Assembly: GCA_019694255.1 (NCBI GenBank)
Contig: JAIBCI010000008.1
Location: 1-38,842 of the forward strand
Source: Saprospiraceae bacterium
GTDB taxonomy: Bacteria > Bacteroidota > Bacteroidia > Chitinophagales > Saprospiraceae
Direction: 5' to 3'
Length of the DNA stretch: 38,842 bases
Made by a program: the position numbers and the translations under genes. A model generated the notes under the pieces. The model was not told the origin of the DNA. It did not search any database and worked only from the letters and a program-made list of their open reading frames with translations. Shown one piece after another: positions 1-7,265 of the stretch (positions are counted from its first letter, which is position 1; every line of letters starts with the position of its first letter).

Positions 1-246
1 TAAAAATTTAATACCGTCTATACCTTTTGTAAATTTGATTTTAAATGTAGAAGAATCACTTTTCTTCCAGTAACTCAATTCATAATCACCTTCTTGAAAA
101 TGTATAATATTTATGTCATCATAAATTACAAGCTGATCTTTTTCAGTATTAATTTTAATTAATGATTTATATGGATGACATTTCACTTCATTATGATCAT
201 TCTTACATATATTACAATTACTTTCGAAGATAATAACCAGAGCCAT
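1..246 (-). CDS. hypothetical protein, C-terminal end cut by window edge
   Basis: An open frame on the minus strand starts at an ATG at 246 (MALVIIFESNCNIC...) and stays open to base 1, about 82 codons. An AAGG lies about 9 nt upstream of the ATG. The predicted protein is rich in Lys, Asn, Asp and Ile and contains two closely spaced cysteines (CNIC) and a third further on. The base composition is clearly more AT-rich than the neighbouring signalling operon. It overlaps the preceding small frame (218-415) in a different register, so the two may be one gene broken by a frameshift. I recognise no family. Confidence 0.35.
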   Translation of the reverse strand, partial: MALVIIFESNCNICKNDHNEVKCHPYKSLIKINTEKDQLVIYDDINIIHFQEGDYELSYWKKSDSSTFKIKFTKGIDGIKFL

Positions 247-415
247 AGTCAATACCTTGAATTGTGCCATATTTATTTGCATCTGTTGAAACATTGTTTA
301 TATTAATTACTTTAGGATGTGCATTATAACCGTTTACAGTAAATACATAAGGAGTTCCATCATTTGAAAATGCGCAGTCAGACGATTTAAACTTTGTATT
401 CAGGAGTGTTAACAT
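218..415 (-). CDS. small hypothetical protein or 5' part of a frame-broken gene
   Basis: A 65-codon frame starts one base after the stop codon of the flavoprotein gene upstream (TGA, one A, then ATG). The protein (MLTLLNTKFKSSDCAF...) has no recognisable domain, signal peptide or membrane segment. No convincing ribosome site is visible, but the spacing would allow translational coupling to the upstream gene. The last 29 nt are also read in another frame by the open frame 246-1. A single frameshift near 220-245 would join the two into one longer reading frame. It could be a real small gene, a decayed gene, or a sequencing error. Confidence 0.25.
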   Translation of the reverse strand: MLTLLNTKFKSSDCAFSNDGTPYVFTVNGYNAHPKVININNVSTDANKYGTIQGIDYGSGYYLRK

Positions 416-416
416 T

Positions 417-2090
417 TCATACTGTACTCAGATACCGGTGCACCATGTAAATAGCAGCCGATCCCTCTCCGACCGCAGTTGCAACACGACGGTTGGCACC
501 GCTCCTGACATCCCCAACGCCGAATACACCCGGCACATTGGTTTCGAAAAGATATGGATCGCGATCAAGTGTCCAACCGGAGATTTTTCCTGCTGATCGC
601 GGCAAATCCGGTCCTGTCACAATAAATCCTTTGTCATCTAAAGTAATAAAACCATCGCACATATTGGCATGAGGCGCCGCACCAATGAAGATAAACATAG
701 CGGACATTTCCAAAGCCGTGATTTCATTCGTTTGAACGTTTTTAATATTCACTTTCTCCAAAAAACCGTTGCCTTCCACGGAGCTCACTTCCACACTGCT
801 GATTACACGAATATTGGGAGTAGTTTCGATGCGGTCTATGAGATACTGGGACATCGCAGCTTTTAGACCCTCGGCAGCGCGAATTAAGATGGTAACGCTT
901 CGAGCATATCGACTAAAAAACACAGCACCCTGCCCCGCAGAGTTGGCACCGCCGACGATACAAATATCTTTATTCCGGTAGGTAGCAGCTTCGCTCAGTG
1001 CAGCGCCGTAGAAGACACCTAATCCCTCCAAATCCGCAGCACCGGGAACTTCTAATTTACGGACGCTCATTCCAGTGGCAAAAACAATGGCATAACAGGA
1101 AATCTCCGTACCGTCAGACAGTGTTATCACTCTATAAGGGTCTTCGCGCCGGAAAGAAACTGCCTCCTGGGCAGTCAACAACTCTGCGCCGAACCTTTTA
1201 GCCTGAGCGACCGCCCGCAGTGCCAGATCTGCTCCGGTGACTCCTGCCGGAAAACCCAGGTAATTCTCTATTTTGGAACTAGTCCCAGCCTGACCACCCG
1301 GGGAACTGCGTTCAATAATCAGTGTTCTGAGCCCTTCTGAAGCGCCATAGACGGCATTGGCCAATCCGGCCGGCCCTGCTCCGATAACGACGAGATCATA
1401 AAATGGCTTTTGCGCTACGGTTTGAATGCCGAGTTTCTGGGCTAATTCAAGATGCGATGGATCGGTTAATGTAGAACCGTCCGGGAATAGAACAACAGGA
1501 AGTTTTTTCAAATTATCACTGAGCGGCTTTATGAGTTCTCTAACAGGTTCGTCCTGATCAATATCCACCCATTGATAAGGGATATTATTTCCGGAAAGGA
1601 ATTCGCGGATGGCATAACTTCCATGACTCCATCGGGAGCCGGCAATTCGTATGCCTTCATAGGGTGGCTGGACTTCAGATTGCCAGTCGAATAACAGGTC
1701 ATTGAGAACCGGAAAAAATTTGACTTCAGGCGGATCCCAGGGCTTCATCAGGTAATGATCAAGTCCTATTTTATTAATACTTACAATGGCGGCCTCCGTG
1801 TCAGCATAGGCGGTCAGCAAAACTTTTTTTGCATCAGGATACAAGGCAAGGGCTTTTTCGAGAAACTGAGTCCCTGTCATTCCCGGCATTCGCTGATCCA
1901 CCAGGAACAAGGCAATGGCATTGTTGCGCTGCTTGAGTATACTCAAAGCTTCAAGACCCTCGCCACCAGAGCTGGCTGTCACGATTTTATAGTTATTGCG
2001 GTAGTACATCCGGAGATCTCTTTCCACAGCAGAAAGTACTTCAGGATCATCATCAATGCAAAATAGGACTGGTTTGGTCATAATAGACAT
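417..2090 (-). CDS. response regulator fused to thioredoxin-reductase-like FAD oxidoreductase
   Basis: Three domains in 557 residues. Residues 7-125 are a CheY-type receiver with acidic residues D13-D15, phospho-acceptor D65, T93 and K116. Residues about 145-222 look like a glutaredoxin/thioredoxin fold, but a Trp-Ser-His stretch (154-156) sits where a CxxC would be. Residues 230-557 are a thioredoxin-reductase-like flavoprotein with the FAD-binding GAGPAG (237-242), a second nucleotide-binding IVGGANSAG (378-386) and GVGDVRSG (524-531) near the flavin. The redox CxxC of true thioredoxin reductases, expected near 360-366, is replaced by YGAALS. It probably uses FAD and NAD(P)H but cannot reduce thioredoxin in the classical way. 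The start is 2090, or 2081 (MTK). It lies 18 nt behind the histidine kinase gene, its likely phosphodonor. Function of the output domain is unknown. Confidence 0.9.
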   Translation of the reverse strand: MSIMTKPVLFCIDDDPEVLSAVERDLRMYYRNNYKIVTASSGGEGLEALSILKQRNNAIALFLVDQRMPGMTGTQFLEKALALYPDAKKVLLTAYADTEAAIVSINKIGLDHYLMKPWDPPEVKFFPVLNDLLFDWQSEVQPPYEGIRIAGSRWSHGSYAIREFLSGNNIPYQWVDIDQDEPVRELIKPLSDNLKKLPVVLFPDGSTLTDPSHLELAQKLGIQTVAQKPFYDLVVIGAGPAGLANAVYGASEGLRTLIIERSSPGGQAGTSSKIENYLGFPAGVTGADLALRAVAQAKRFGAELLTAQEAVSFRREDPYRVITLSDGTEISCYAIVFATGMSVRKLEVPGAADLEGLGVFYGAALSEAATYRNKDICIVGGANSAGQGAVFFSRYARSVTILIRAAEGLKAAMSQYLIDRIETTPNIRVISSVEVSSVEGNGFLEKVNIKNVQTNEITALEMSAMFIFIGAAPHANMCDGFITLDDKGFIVTGPDLPRSAGKISGWTLDRDPYLFETNVPGVFGVGDVRSGANRRVATAVGEGSAAIYMVHRYLSTV

Positions 2091-2108
2091 TTTTGAAATT
2101 GAACATTA

Positions 2109-3446
2109 TTACTTGGGTGGTTGAAAGGGTAATCTAACCTTGAAAATTGTCTTGCCGGGCACCGAGTCAACCGTGATATTTCCCTTATGCTTTTGTACGA
2201 TGATGCCATAACTTGTGCTCAGTCCCAAACCCGACCCCTTTCCTGGTTCCTTGGTGGTATAGAAAGGATCGAAGATGTATGGCTGCACTTCAGCAGGAAT
2301 GCCCGGACCGTTGTCTTCAATCTCGACTACAACTCCATTTGGTTCTTTGTGCGTTGATATTCGAATTTCTCCCTTACCTGACATGGCATCGACTGCATTA
2401 TCGAGCAGATTGGTCCATACCTGGTTCAGCTCACTACCGTAAGCTGTGATAGGGGGCAGGTCTTCGCAGAAATTTCGGTAAACAATTACTCCTTCCTTCA
2501 TTTTACTGCGCAGGATGATGAGGGTGTTGTTCAGGCCATCGTGCACGGATACTTGTTGTAACGGAGCCTGTCCAAGAAAAGAATAGTTTTTTAGTGCAAT
2601 TACGATTTCAGATATTCTTCCAGTCCCTTCGCGGATTTCACGAATCAGCGAATAAAGGCTAAATGAATAAGAAGCCCATGAAAGAATAAACCCGATATGA
2701 GCACGATCAATTCCGGCCAAAAATGCATCAAACTTTTCTTTGGTATATCCCATCGATACCAAAGCAGGCGTAATCTCCCAAGCTTCGGACAATCCGATTC
2801 CGTCCAACCAATCCTCAAGATCTGACTCCAGATCGGATCGCTCAACAGGATGTAGTATGATGTTTTCATTGGAATATTTTTTGGCTTCGTTAATCAGCGA
2901 AGACATCAACGAATGTTCTTCTGAACTTAAGGTCAAAGCATTGAATTGTTCCCGTAGCGAAGCAAGTTTCTCTATGACATCGAGCAATTGCTGAGACGCT
3001 CTATTGGCAGCTGCAGCTGGATTGTTAAGCTCGTGTGCGACACCCGCAGCAAGGGTGCCCAAAGTTGCCATTTTTTCACTTTGGCGCAGATTCCTTTCAG
3101 CCTGCCTTTGCAGGGTAATGTCCGTACCAAAGATGAATACCGACTGACTCCTGAGGTCAGAACGGTAATCCAGAATAAATTGCAGCTCTCCAATATGTGC
3201 TTCAGTTGCAATTACTTCTTCTGCAGAAATTATTCTTTGCCATTGTTGATCTGAAATCTCGTGACACAGCTCCCGCCAGTTTTTTCCACTGAGGTCTTCA
3301 CCGAATACCTTCCTGGCCGCAAGATTAGATAATATGACCAATCCATTGAAATCCAGCTTCAACACAGGTCCCGGATTCATATCCGTAAACCTCGCATATT
3401 CTGCCAACTTCTCGTGATTTCCCTGCTCCTGATTATCCGGTGTCAT
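2109..3446 (-). CDS. PAS-domain sensor histidine kinase
   Basis: 445 residues with no membrane segment, so cytosolic. Residues about 15-112 form a PAS-like sensor (PGPVLKLDF, later FIFGTDIT), followed by a linker helix and the dimerisation/phospho-acceptor helix with H138 in GVAHELNNP. The ATPase domain has the N box (N346, N350), DNGPGIP (378-384) and GSGLGLS (404-410). Between helix one of the dimerisation domain (to about 165) and its second helix (about 272-290) lies an insert of some 100 residues with an RSDLESDLEDWL stretch. From memory this insert occurs in kinases encoded beside thioredoxin-reductase-like response regulators. It is first in a two-gene operon with the regulator at 417-2090. 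The signal sensed is unknown; a redox signal is a guess from the partner. Confidence 0.9.
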   Translation of the reverse strand: MTPDNQEQGNHEKLAEYARFTDMNPGPVLKLDFNGLVILSNLAARKVFGEDLSGKNWRELCHEISDQQWQRIISAEEVIATEAHIGELQFILDYRSDLRSQSVFIFGTDITLQRQAERNLRQSEKMATLGTLAAGVAHELNNPAAAANRASQQLLDVIEKLASLREQFNALTLSSEEHSLMSSLINEAKKYSNENIILHPVERSDLESDLEDWLDGIGLSEAWEITPALVSMGYTKEKFDAFLAGIDRAHIGFILSWASYSFSLYSLIREIREGTGRISEIVIALKNYSFLGQAPLQQVSVHDGLNNTLIILRSKMKEGVIVYRNFCEDLPPITAYGSELNQVWTNLLDNAVDAMSGKGEIRISTHKEPNGVVVEIEDNGPGIPAEVQPYIFDPFYTTKEPGKGSGLGLSTSYGIIVQKHKGNITVDSVPGKTIFKVRLPFQPPK

Positions 3447-3715
3447 GGCCTGATTTATTCAAACAAGTCAACTAATATACGAATTGTTAGTATGATCGGA
3501 TCTCTGGAAAGTAAAAAATGGTGGTCTGCTTTTTTAAGATGGGTTATTCTTAAATTGACAATTCCATTATTCTATGCTTCCGTGCGAAAAGCCTATTCTT
3601 AAATTAAATTTTACTCCGGCGCTGTAAGCCAAGTAACACCAGTGCAAGACGGAACAAAAAAATCATAATTAAGTGAAATAGAATAATTCCAGAGGGAATT
3701 TGAAATCCACTTACA

Positions 3716-4357
3716 TTATCCGAGAAACAACAAAGTGAAGCCAATCGTATCATAGACGCCATGTGCAATAATAGGTATGGCAAGTTTTTTACCATTCATG
3801 AAATACACCAGGGCTTGAAAAATACCAATAAATCCCGCAGAGATAGCACCATTTATGCCCTGATAGGTATGGACAAAACCAAATCCTATCCCTGTCAATA
3901 AAATGATGAGGATCTTTGGAAGTATCGTCTCACCCATCAGATCTATGAATCTGTTGATCAGATAACCACGAAATACGATTTCTTCCAGAAATGCAGCAGT
4001 TGTCCATGACAAGGTTAGTCCGATTATATATTTTGAAACATCACCCTCGATATTAAAAATTTCTGGAAGTCCTGGGGCTGCAAAACTTGACGCAATTGGA
4101 TTTACAAAATTCTGGTCTATGAAATAATAGGCTATTGCTACAGCAATCCCAAGTAAAATTTTAGGTACAGTGAAATCTTTAAAACCAAAACCAATTTCTC
4201 GCCATTCAATTTTTCTTACCCCCAAAGAGGTCAAAGCCAGAGGATAAAGTATAAATCCACTTGCAAACATTGAAGATACTGAAACGGCAACAATATAGAA
4301 TATACCAAGTTCGGCAGCAGCCCCTTTTTTAGTTTGTAGAACTGTCTTTAGCTCCAT
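3716..4357 (-). CDS. CPBP family intramembrane metalloprotease (CAAX/Abi type)
   Basis: 213 residues with about six to seven hydrophobic segments. The CPBP motifs are all present: EEIVFR (E125, E126, R130), a conserved His in FGFVH (H163), and a third site in IAHGVYD (H199, D203). These place it among glutamic-type intramembrane endopeptidases related to Rce1. Bacterial members are tied to bacteriocin immunity or processing of membrane proteins, but this one has no neighbour that points to a substrate. It stands alone, with 269 nt to the kinase gene downstream and a short gap from the lipoprotein gene. An overlapping frame at 3604-3795 looks like a shadow. Confidence 0.88.
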   Translation of the reverse strand: MELKTVLQTKKGAAAELGIFYIVAVSVSSMFASGFILYPLALTSLGVRKIEWREIGFGFKDFTVPKILLGIAVAIAYYFIDQNFVNPIASSFAAPGLPEIFNIEGDVSKYIIGLTLSWTTAAFLEEIVFRGYLINRFIDLMGETILPKILIILLTGIGFGFVHTYQGINGAISAGFIGIFQALVYFMNGKKLAIPIIAHGVYDTIGFTLLFLG

Positions 4358-4444
4358 TGTAATGTAAATATAATGGAACCTACAATCATTGGTAATTCAG
4401 TCAATTTAAAATTCAAGTAAATGGCGTTTTACTACAAACATCTC

Positions 4445-4972
4445 CTAGCGTAATTTCCCATCCTTCCGAAACAGCTCCATTAACTGGGGCGCATTGATGA
4501 TCGATCGGTGCGCAGGATCATTAGAAGCAAAAGGATAACCATTCTGGACACGCAAATGATAGGGCGAAGCATTGGATTCAAGCGGCAGTGTAAGGACGAT
4601 ATTGTCATTCGTACTGGAATGTAAAGGTGACCAGAGATAGCCACCGTAAATTCTGATGGAGTCATTGGCTACTGCGACAAAGCCACGATTATCATTGCCG
4701 GATGGCCAGTTAAACAGACTGTCTGCACGGTAACGAAGCTCCAGCGTGGTATTCGCAGAATCATACGATTTGATATCCTGATATTTGATCAACTTCTTCT
4801 GCAAGACCGACTTGCTGATGTCGAGTGGTGCGTGAGGAAGGCTGTCAAAAGTAAGATAAATCGAGAAGTCTTTGTATTCCGTCACTACGGTATCATCTTC
4901 TTTGCAGGTCGTGTATAGCAACAGGATGGCGAACAAAGAGAGATAAGGAAGTAAAGTTTGTTTCTTTTTCAT
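4445..4972 (-). CDS. predicted surface lipoprotein, unknown function
   Basis: 175 residues beginning with a basic n-region (MKKKQ), a hydrophobic core and a Cys at 23 in LLLYTTC, which fits a relaxed Bacteroidota lipoprotein box (Thr at -1 is unusual). The residues right after the Cys are KEDD. In this phylum a K-(D/E)2-type signal after the lipidated Cys has been described as a lipoprotein export signal for display on the outer surface. The mature part has aromatic and polar segments suggestive of beta structure, for instance SIRIYGGYLWSPL, but I recognise no family. It is flanked by a gene-poor stretch upstream and the CPBP protease downstream. Confidence 0.75.
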   Translation of the reverse strand: MKKKQTLLPYLSLFAILLLYTTCKEDDTVVTEYKDFSIYLTFDSLPHAPLDISKSVLQKKLIKYQDIKSYDSANTTLELRYRADSLFNWPSGNDNRGFVAVANDSIRIYGGYLWSPLHSSTNDNIVLTLPLESNASPYHLRVQNGYPFASNDPAHRSIINAPQLMELFRKDGKLR

Positions 4973-5625
4973 TGATCACGGTGAATTGAGCCACATGTAC
5001 AAATATAGTATGATCAGGTATTACTTCGGTGATCTTTGCATGGACAGGCAATGTCTCTGTCTCTGTGATTTTACTCATTGGCATTGAGATAAGCGTTATG
5101 GTTCGCACGACCCGTTAACTCACCTTCGCTTATACTTTTGGGCGCGAAAAGAATTGTTATTGATATAAACATTCATCGTTAATTCTTCCCTTATGGATTT
5201 TGTTGCTTTATTTTGACCTGATTCTTTGTCAATGGCTTTTCTTCCTTATCTTTTGTGCTGTCAAATAAAAGAAATACCGTATTGATTTGATAATGATGTT
5301 CCATGGTAATAGCCAAATCAATAGGGGTATTATGCCGACATGAATTCTGTGTATTTTTCAGGACAAATAATTACTTTCGGCACAACAAAGAAACTCGTGA
5401 CCAGGCAGTTCACCTGTCCTTTATCCATCGTAAGGAGTCATTTGCAAATAGGTAATTACTCATGAACGCTTTGAATTGCATAGCGAGTTAATAAAAGGAA
5501 ATTTGAGTATCATATTGTATTGTAGTGAAAACTATACTTCCTAATAATCTACGCTCTAATTGAATCCTGATTTTGCTTTCTATCCTATTCGATGCGGTGA
5601 AAATAGATTTACTGTCTGCTATTGA
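4973..5625. other. gene-poor stretch of about 650 nt
   Basis: No convincing complete gene on either strand. A 71-codon minus frame (4893-5108) mostly runs through the start of the lipoprotein gene and looks like a shadow. The one coding-like trace is the open minus frame 5370-5191, listed separately. No tRNA, hairpin terminator or tandem repeat was seen. It may be the remains of a decayed gene plus the promoter region of the lipoprotein gene. Confidence 0.5.
5191..5370 (-). pseudogene. possible ankyrin-like gene remnant
   Basis: Between stop codons on the minus strand there is a 59-codon open frame with no start near its beginning. It reads ...CRHNTPIDLAITMEHHY... and then a charged tail ending KQQNP. 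The TPIDLAI stretch followed by a short helix-like segment resembles the end of an ankyrin repeat (consensus GxTPLDLA). The 5' part is missing: the preceding sequence is closed in this frame, though a 32-codon frame upstream (start near 5435) ends just where it begins. This is either chance or the tail of a degraded ankyrin-repeat gene; confidence is low. Confidence 0.2.
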
Positions 5626-7044
5626 CTACTTATTATTTGCCTGTTTCTGCTGATCACGGTTGATAATTGTTGCAATCTGCTCGACTTTCAGGTTTTTACC
5701 AATAATCATGCGGTCCCTGTTAAGAATATAGATCTCCGGGGTGATGTCAACGAAATACTTGGCATAAATAGAAACATTGGACGGATCACGGACGTTGACC
5801 CAGTCCTGCATGCGGTTCTGCAACATAAATTCCTTCCATTCATTTTCTGTAGAATTAAGTACGATGGCAAAGACGCCAATATTCTTTTCTTTCCACTCAT
5901 CGATAAATTTGCGAAGCAGAGGTGTCTCCTTTTGGCAATGCTCACATTTGGTGTCGTACATAAACACAATAATGTAGGGCTCTTTCATCTCGTAGATCGA
6001 TTTGGTCTGACCGAATGGATCCTTGGATATAACATCCGGACCCTTTCTGTTCAACAGACTTGCCCTCATTTCAAATGCTTTCTTCTTAATGTCTGCGAGC
6101 TCCTTATCATTATACCAGGTGGCGAGTTCTTTGGTCATGTATTTGTCGATGATATGCACAAATACCGCTTCACCGTCCATCACACTGGTCTTTGTTGGCT
6201 GATATTTGATAAGCAACCAATTGGAGATGAATTTGAACATTTCCTGATTAACAAGTGATTTGTCGATCAAAATGTCTGCTTGCGCAATCAGTGAATCCGG
6301 ATTCTGCATTGTCAGATCATTCATGTACGTCTTGATTTTGTTGGCAATCACCGGTGTATAAAGCAAGCGCTCATCCCGAAAATCAAAATTGTCCCAAAAC
6401 TCATTTCTGAACATCCTTAGTTGTGCACTGGTGTCCAGGTCGCCATTGGTCTTGCGCACATCGTGGACCTCCGGATTCTGGCCGGAGTATTTGAACTTTA
6501 CATAAAAACTATTGGGAAAACGCTGGCGATCCTTGTCTAGCTGCGCCTTGCGTTCCGCTCCCATCTGATCGTATATTTTCTTACCTGCCAGGTATCGTGG
6601 ATCATTTGGATCCAGACCGCTGATGACCTTGCTGACCGAATCATACAATGCTTCATGCCGCAACTGCATCTTAAAAGAGGCATACAACATCTCATTGTCT
6701 GTGGACCCTTCAACCGTGGCCGCACCAAAAAGGTCAGATCGCTTCGTACGAATCACAAAATGCTGATCTGCGTCCGCCAGAAAATGAAGGTTGCTGTAAT
6801 CCGGCAGAATTACGTAGAAATATCCCGGCTTGAGCGGAGACTTTCTTTTAAACTGAATCAAACCATGTTCATCCACCAGGGTCGAGTCCGCCAGGTAATT
6901 CTGATCGGCAAATGCGCCAATAAGCTTAACCTTCCCAGGCTGTATTCCTTCCACAAATATCCTGATGTCACAACTGTCTGTCTGCGCGACCAATCGTGCT
7001 GCGCAGAACAAGATTGAGAAAATTGATGCAAAAACTGCTTTCAT
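5626..7044 (-). CDS. secreted thioredoxin-fold (TlpA-like) protein
   Basis: The frame opens at 7149, but the start at 7044 is chosen because it gives a clean signal peptide (MKAVFASIFSILFC...LVAQ), leaving 472 residues. The N-terminal part (about 25-115) resembles the DUF4369-type beta domain found in front of many Bacteroidota TlpA-like proteins; the middle (about 115-335) is helical and may match DUF5106. The C-terminal third is a thioredoxin fold with C367 and C370 in KCEHCQKE and the cis-proline region in DITPEIYIL. It should act in the periplasm or at the outer membrane as a thiol-disulfide oxidoreductase. No lipobox is seen. No partner lies next to it. The reductant and the substrates are unknown. 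Confidence 0.85.
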   Translation of the reverse strand: MKAVFASIFSILFCAARLVAQTDSCDIRIFVEGIQPGKVKLIGAFADQNYLADSTLVDEHGLIQFKRKSPLKPGYFYVILPDYSNLHFLADADQHFVIRTKRSDLFGAATVEGSTDNEMLYASFKMQLRHEALYDSVSKVISGLDPNDPRYLAGKKIYDQMGAERKAQLDKDRQRFPNSFYVKFKYSGQNPEVHDVRKTNGDLDTSAQLRMFRNEFWDNFDFRDERLLYTPVIANKIKTYMNDLTMQNPDSLIAQADILIDKSLVNQEMFKFISNWLLIKYQPTKTSVMDGEAVFVHIIDKYMTKELATWYNDKELADIKKKAFEMRASLLNRKGPDVISKDPFGQTKSIYEMKEPYIIVFMYDTKCEHCQKETPLLRKFIDEWKEKNIGVFAIVLNSTENEWKEFMLQNRMQDWVNVRDPSNVSIYAKYFVDITPEIYILNRDRMIIGKNLKVEQIATIINRDQQKQANNK

Positions 7045-7265
7045 ACGCTTGCTAAAAGTTCTTTTTTGGTCGTTCAAAAATACTATGGTTCTTGCGCAAC
7101 AATATAAAGGAAATGTTAAAATATTGTTTATTAATACTTTGATTATCAATTATTTATACATATAATTAATTAGTATTCTTAAAAAGTACAGCTTAATCAT
7201 AACAACACGGTCATCCGATAGGTCACATACCCTTCCCCGATTATCAGGGCAAATTGACGGACCGA

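Noticed and set aside
3604-3795. 63-codon hydrophobic minus frame overlapping the CPBP protease
   Set aside because: It overlaps the well-supported protease gene in another frame at its conserved third motif; hydrophobicity is a by-product of T-rich codons.
4893-5108. 71-codon minus frame across the lipoprotein start
   Set aside because: Over a third of it is the lipoprotein gene in a shifted frame, and the rest has no signal or domain.
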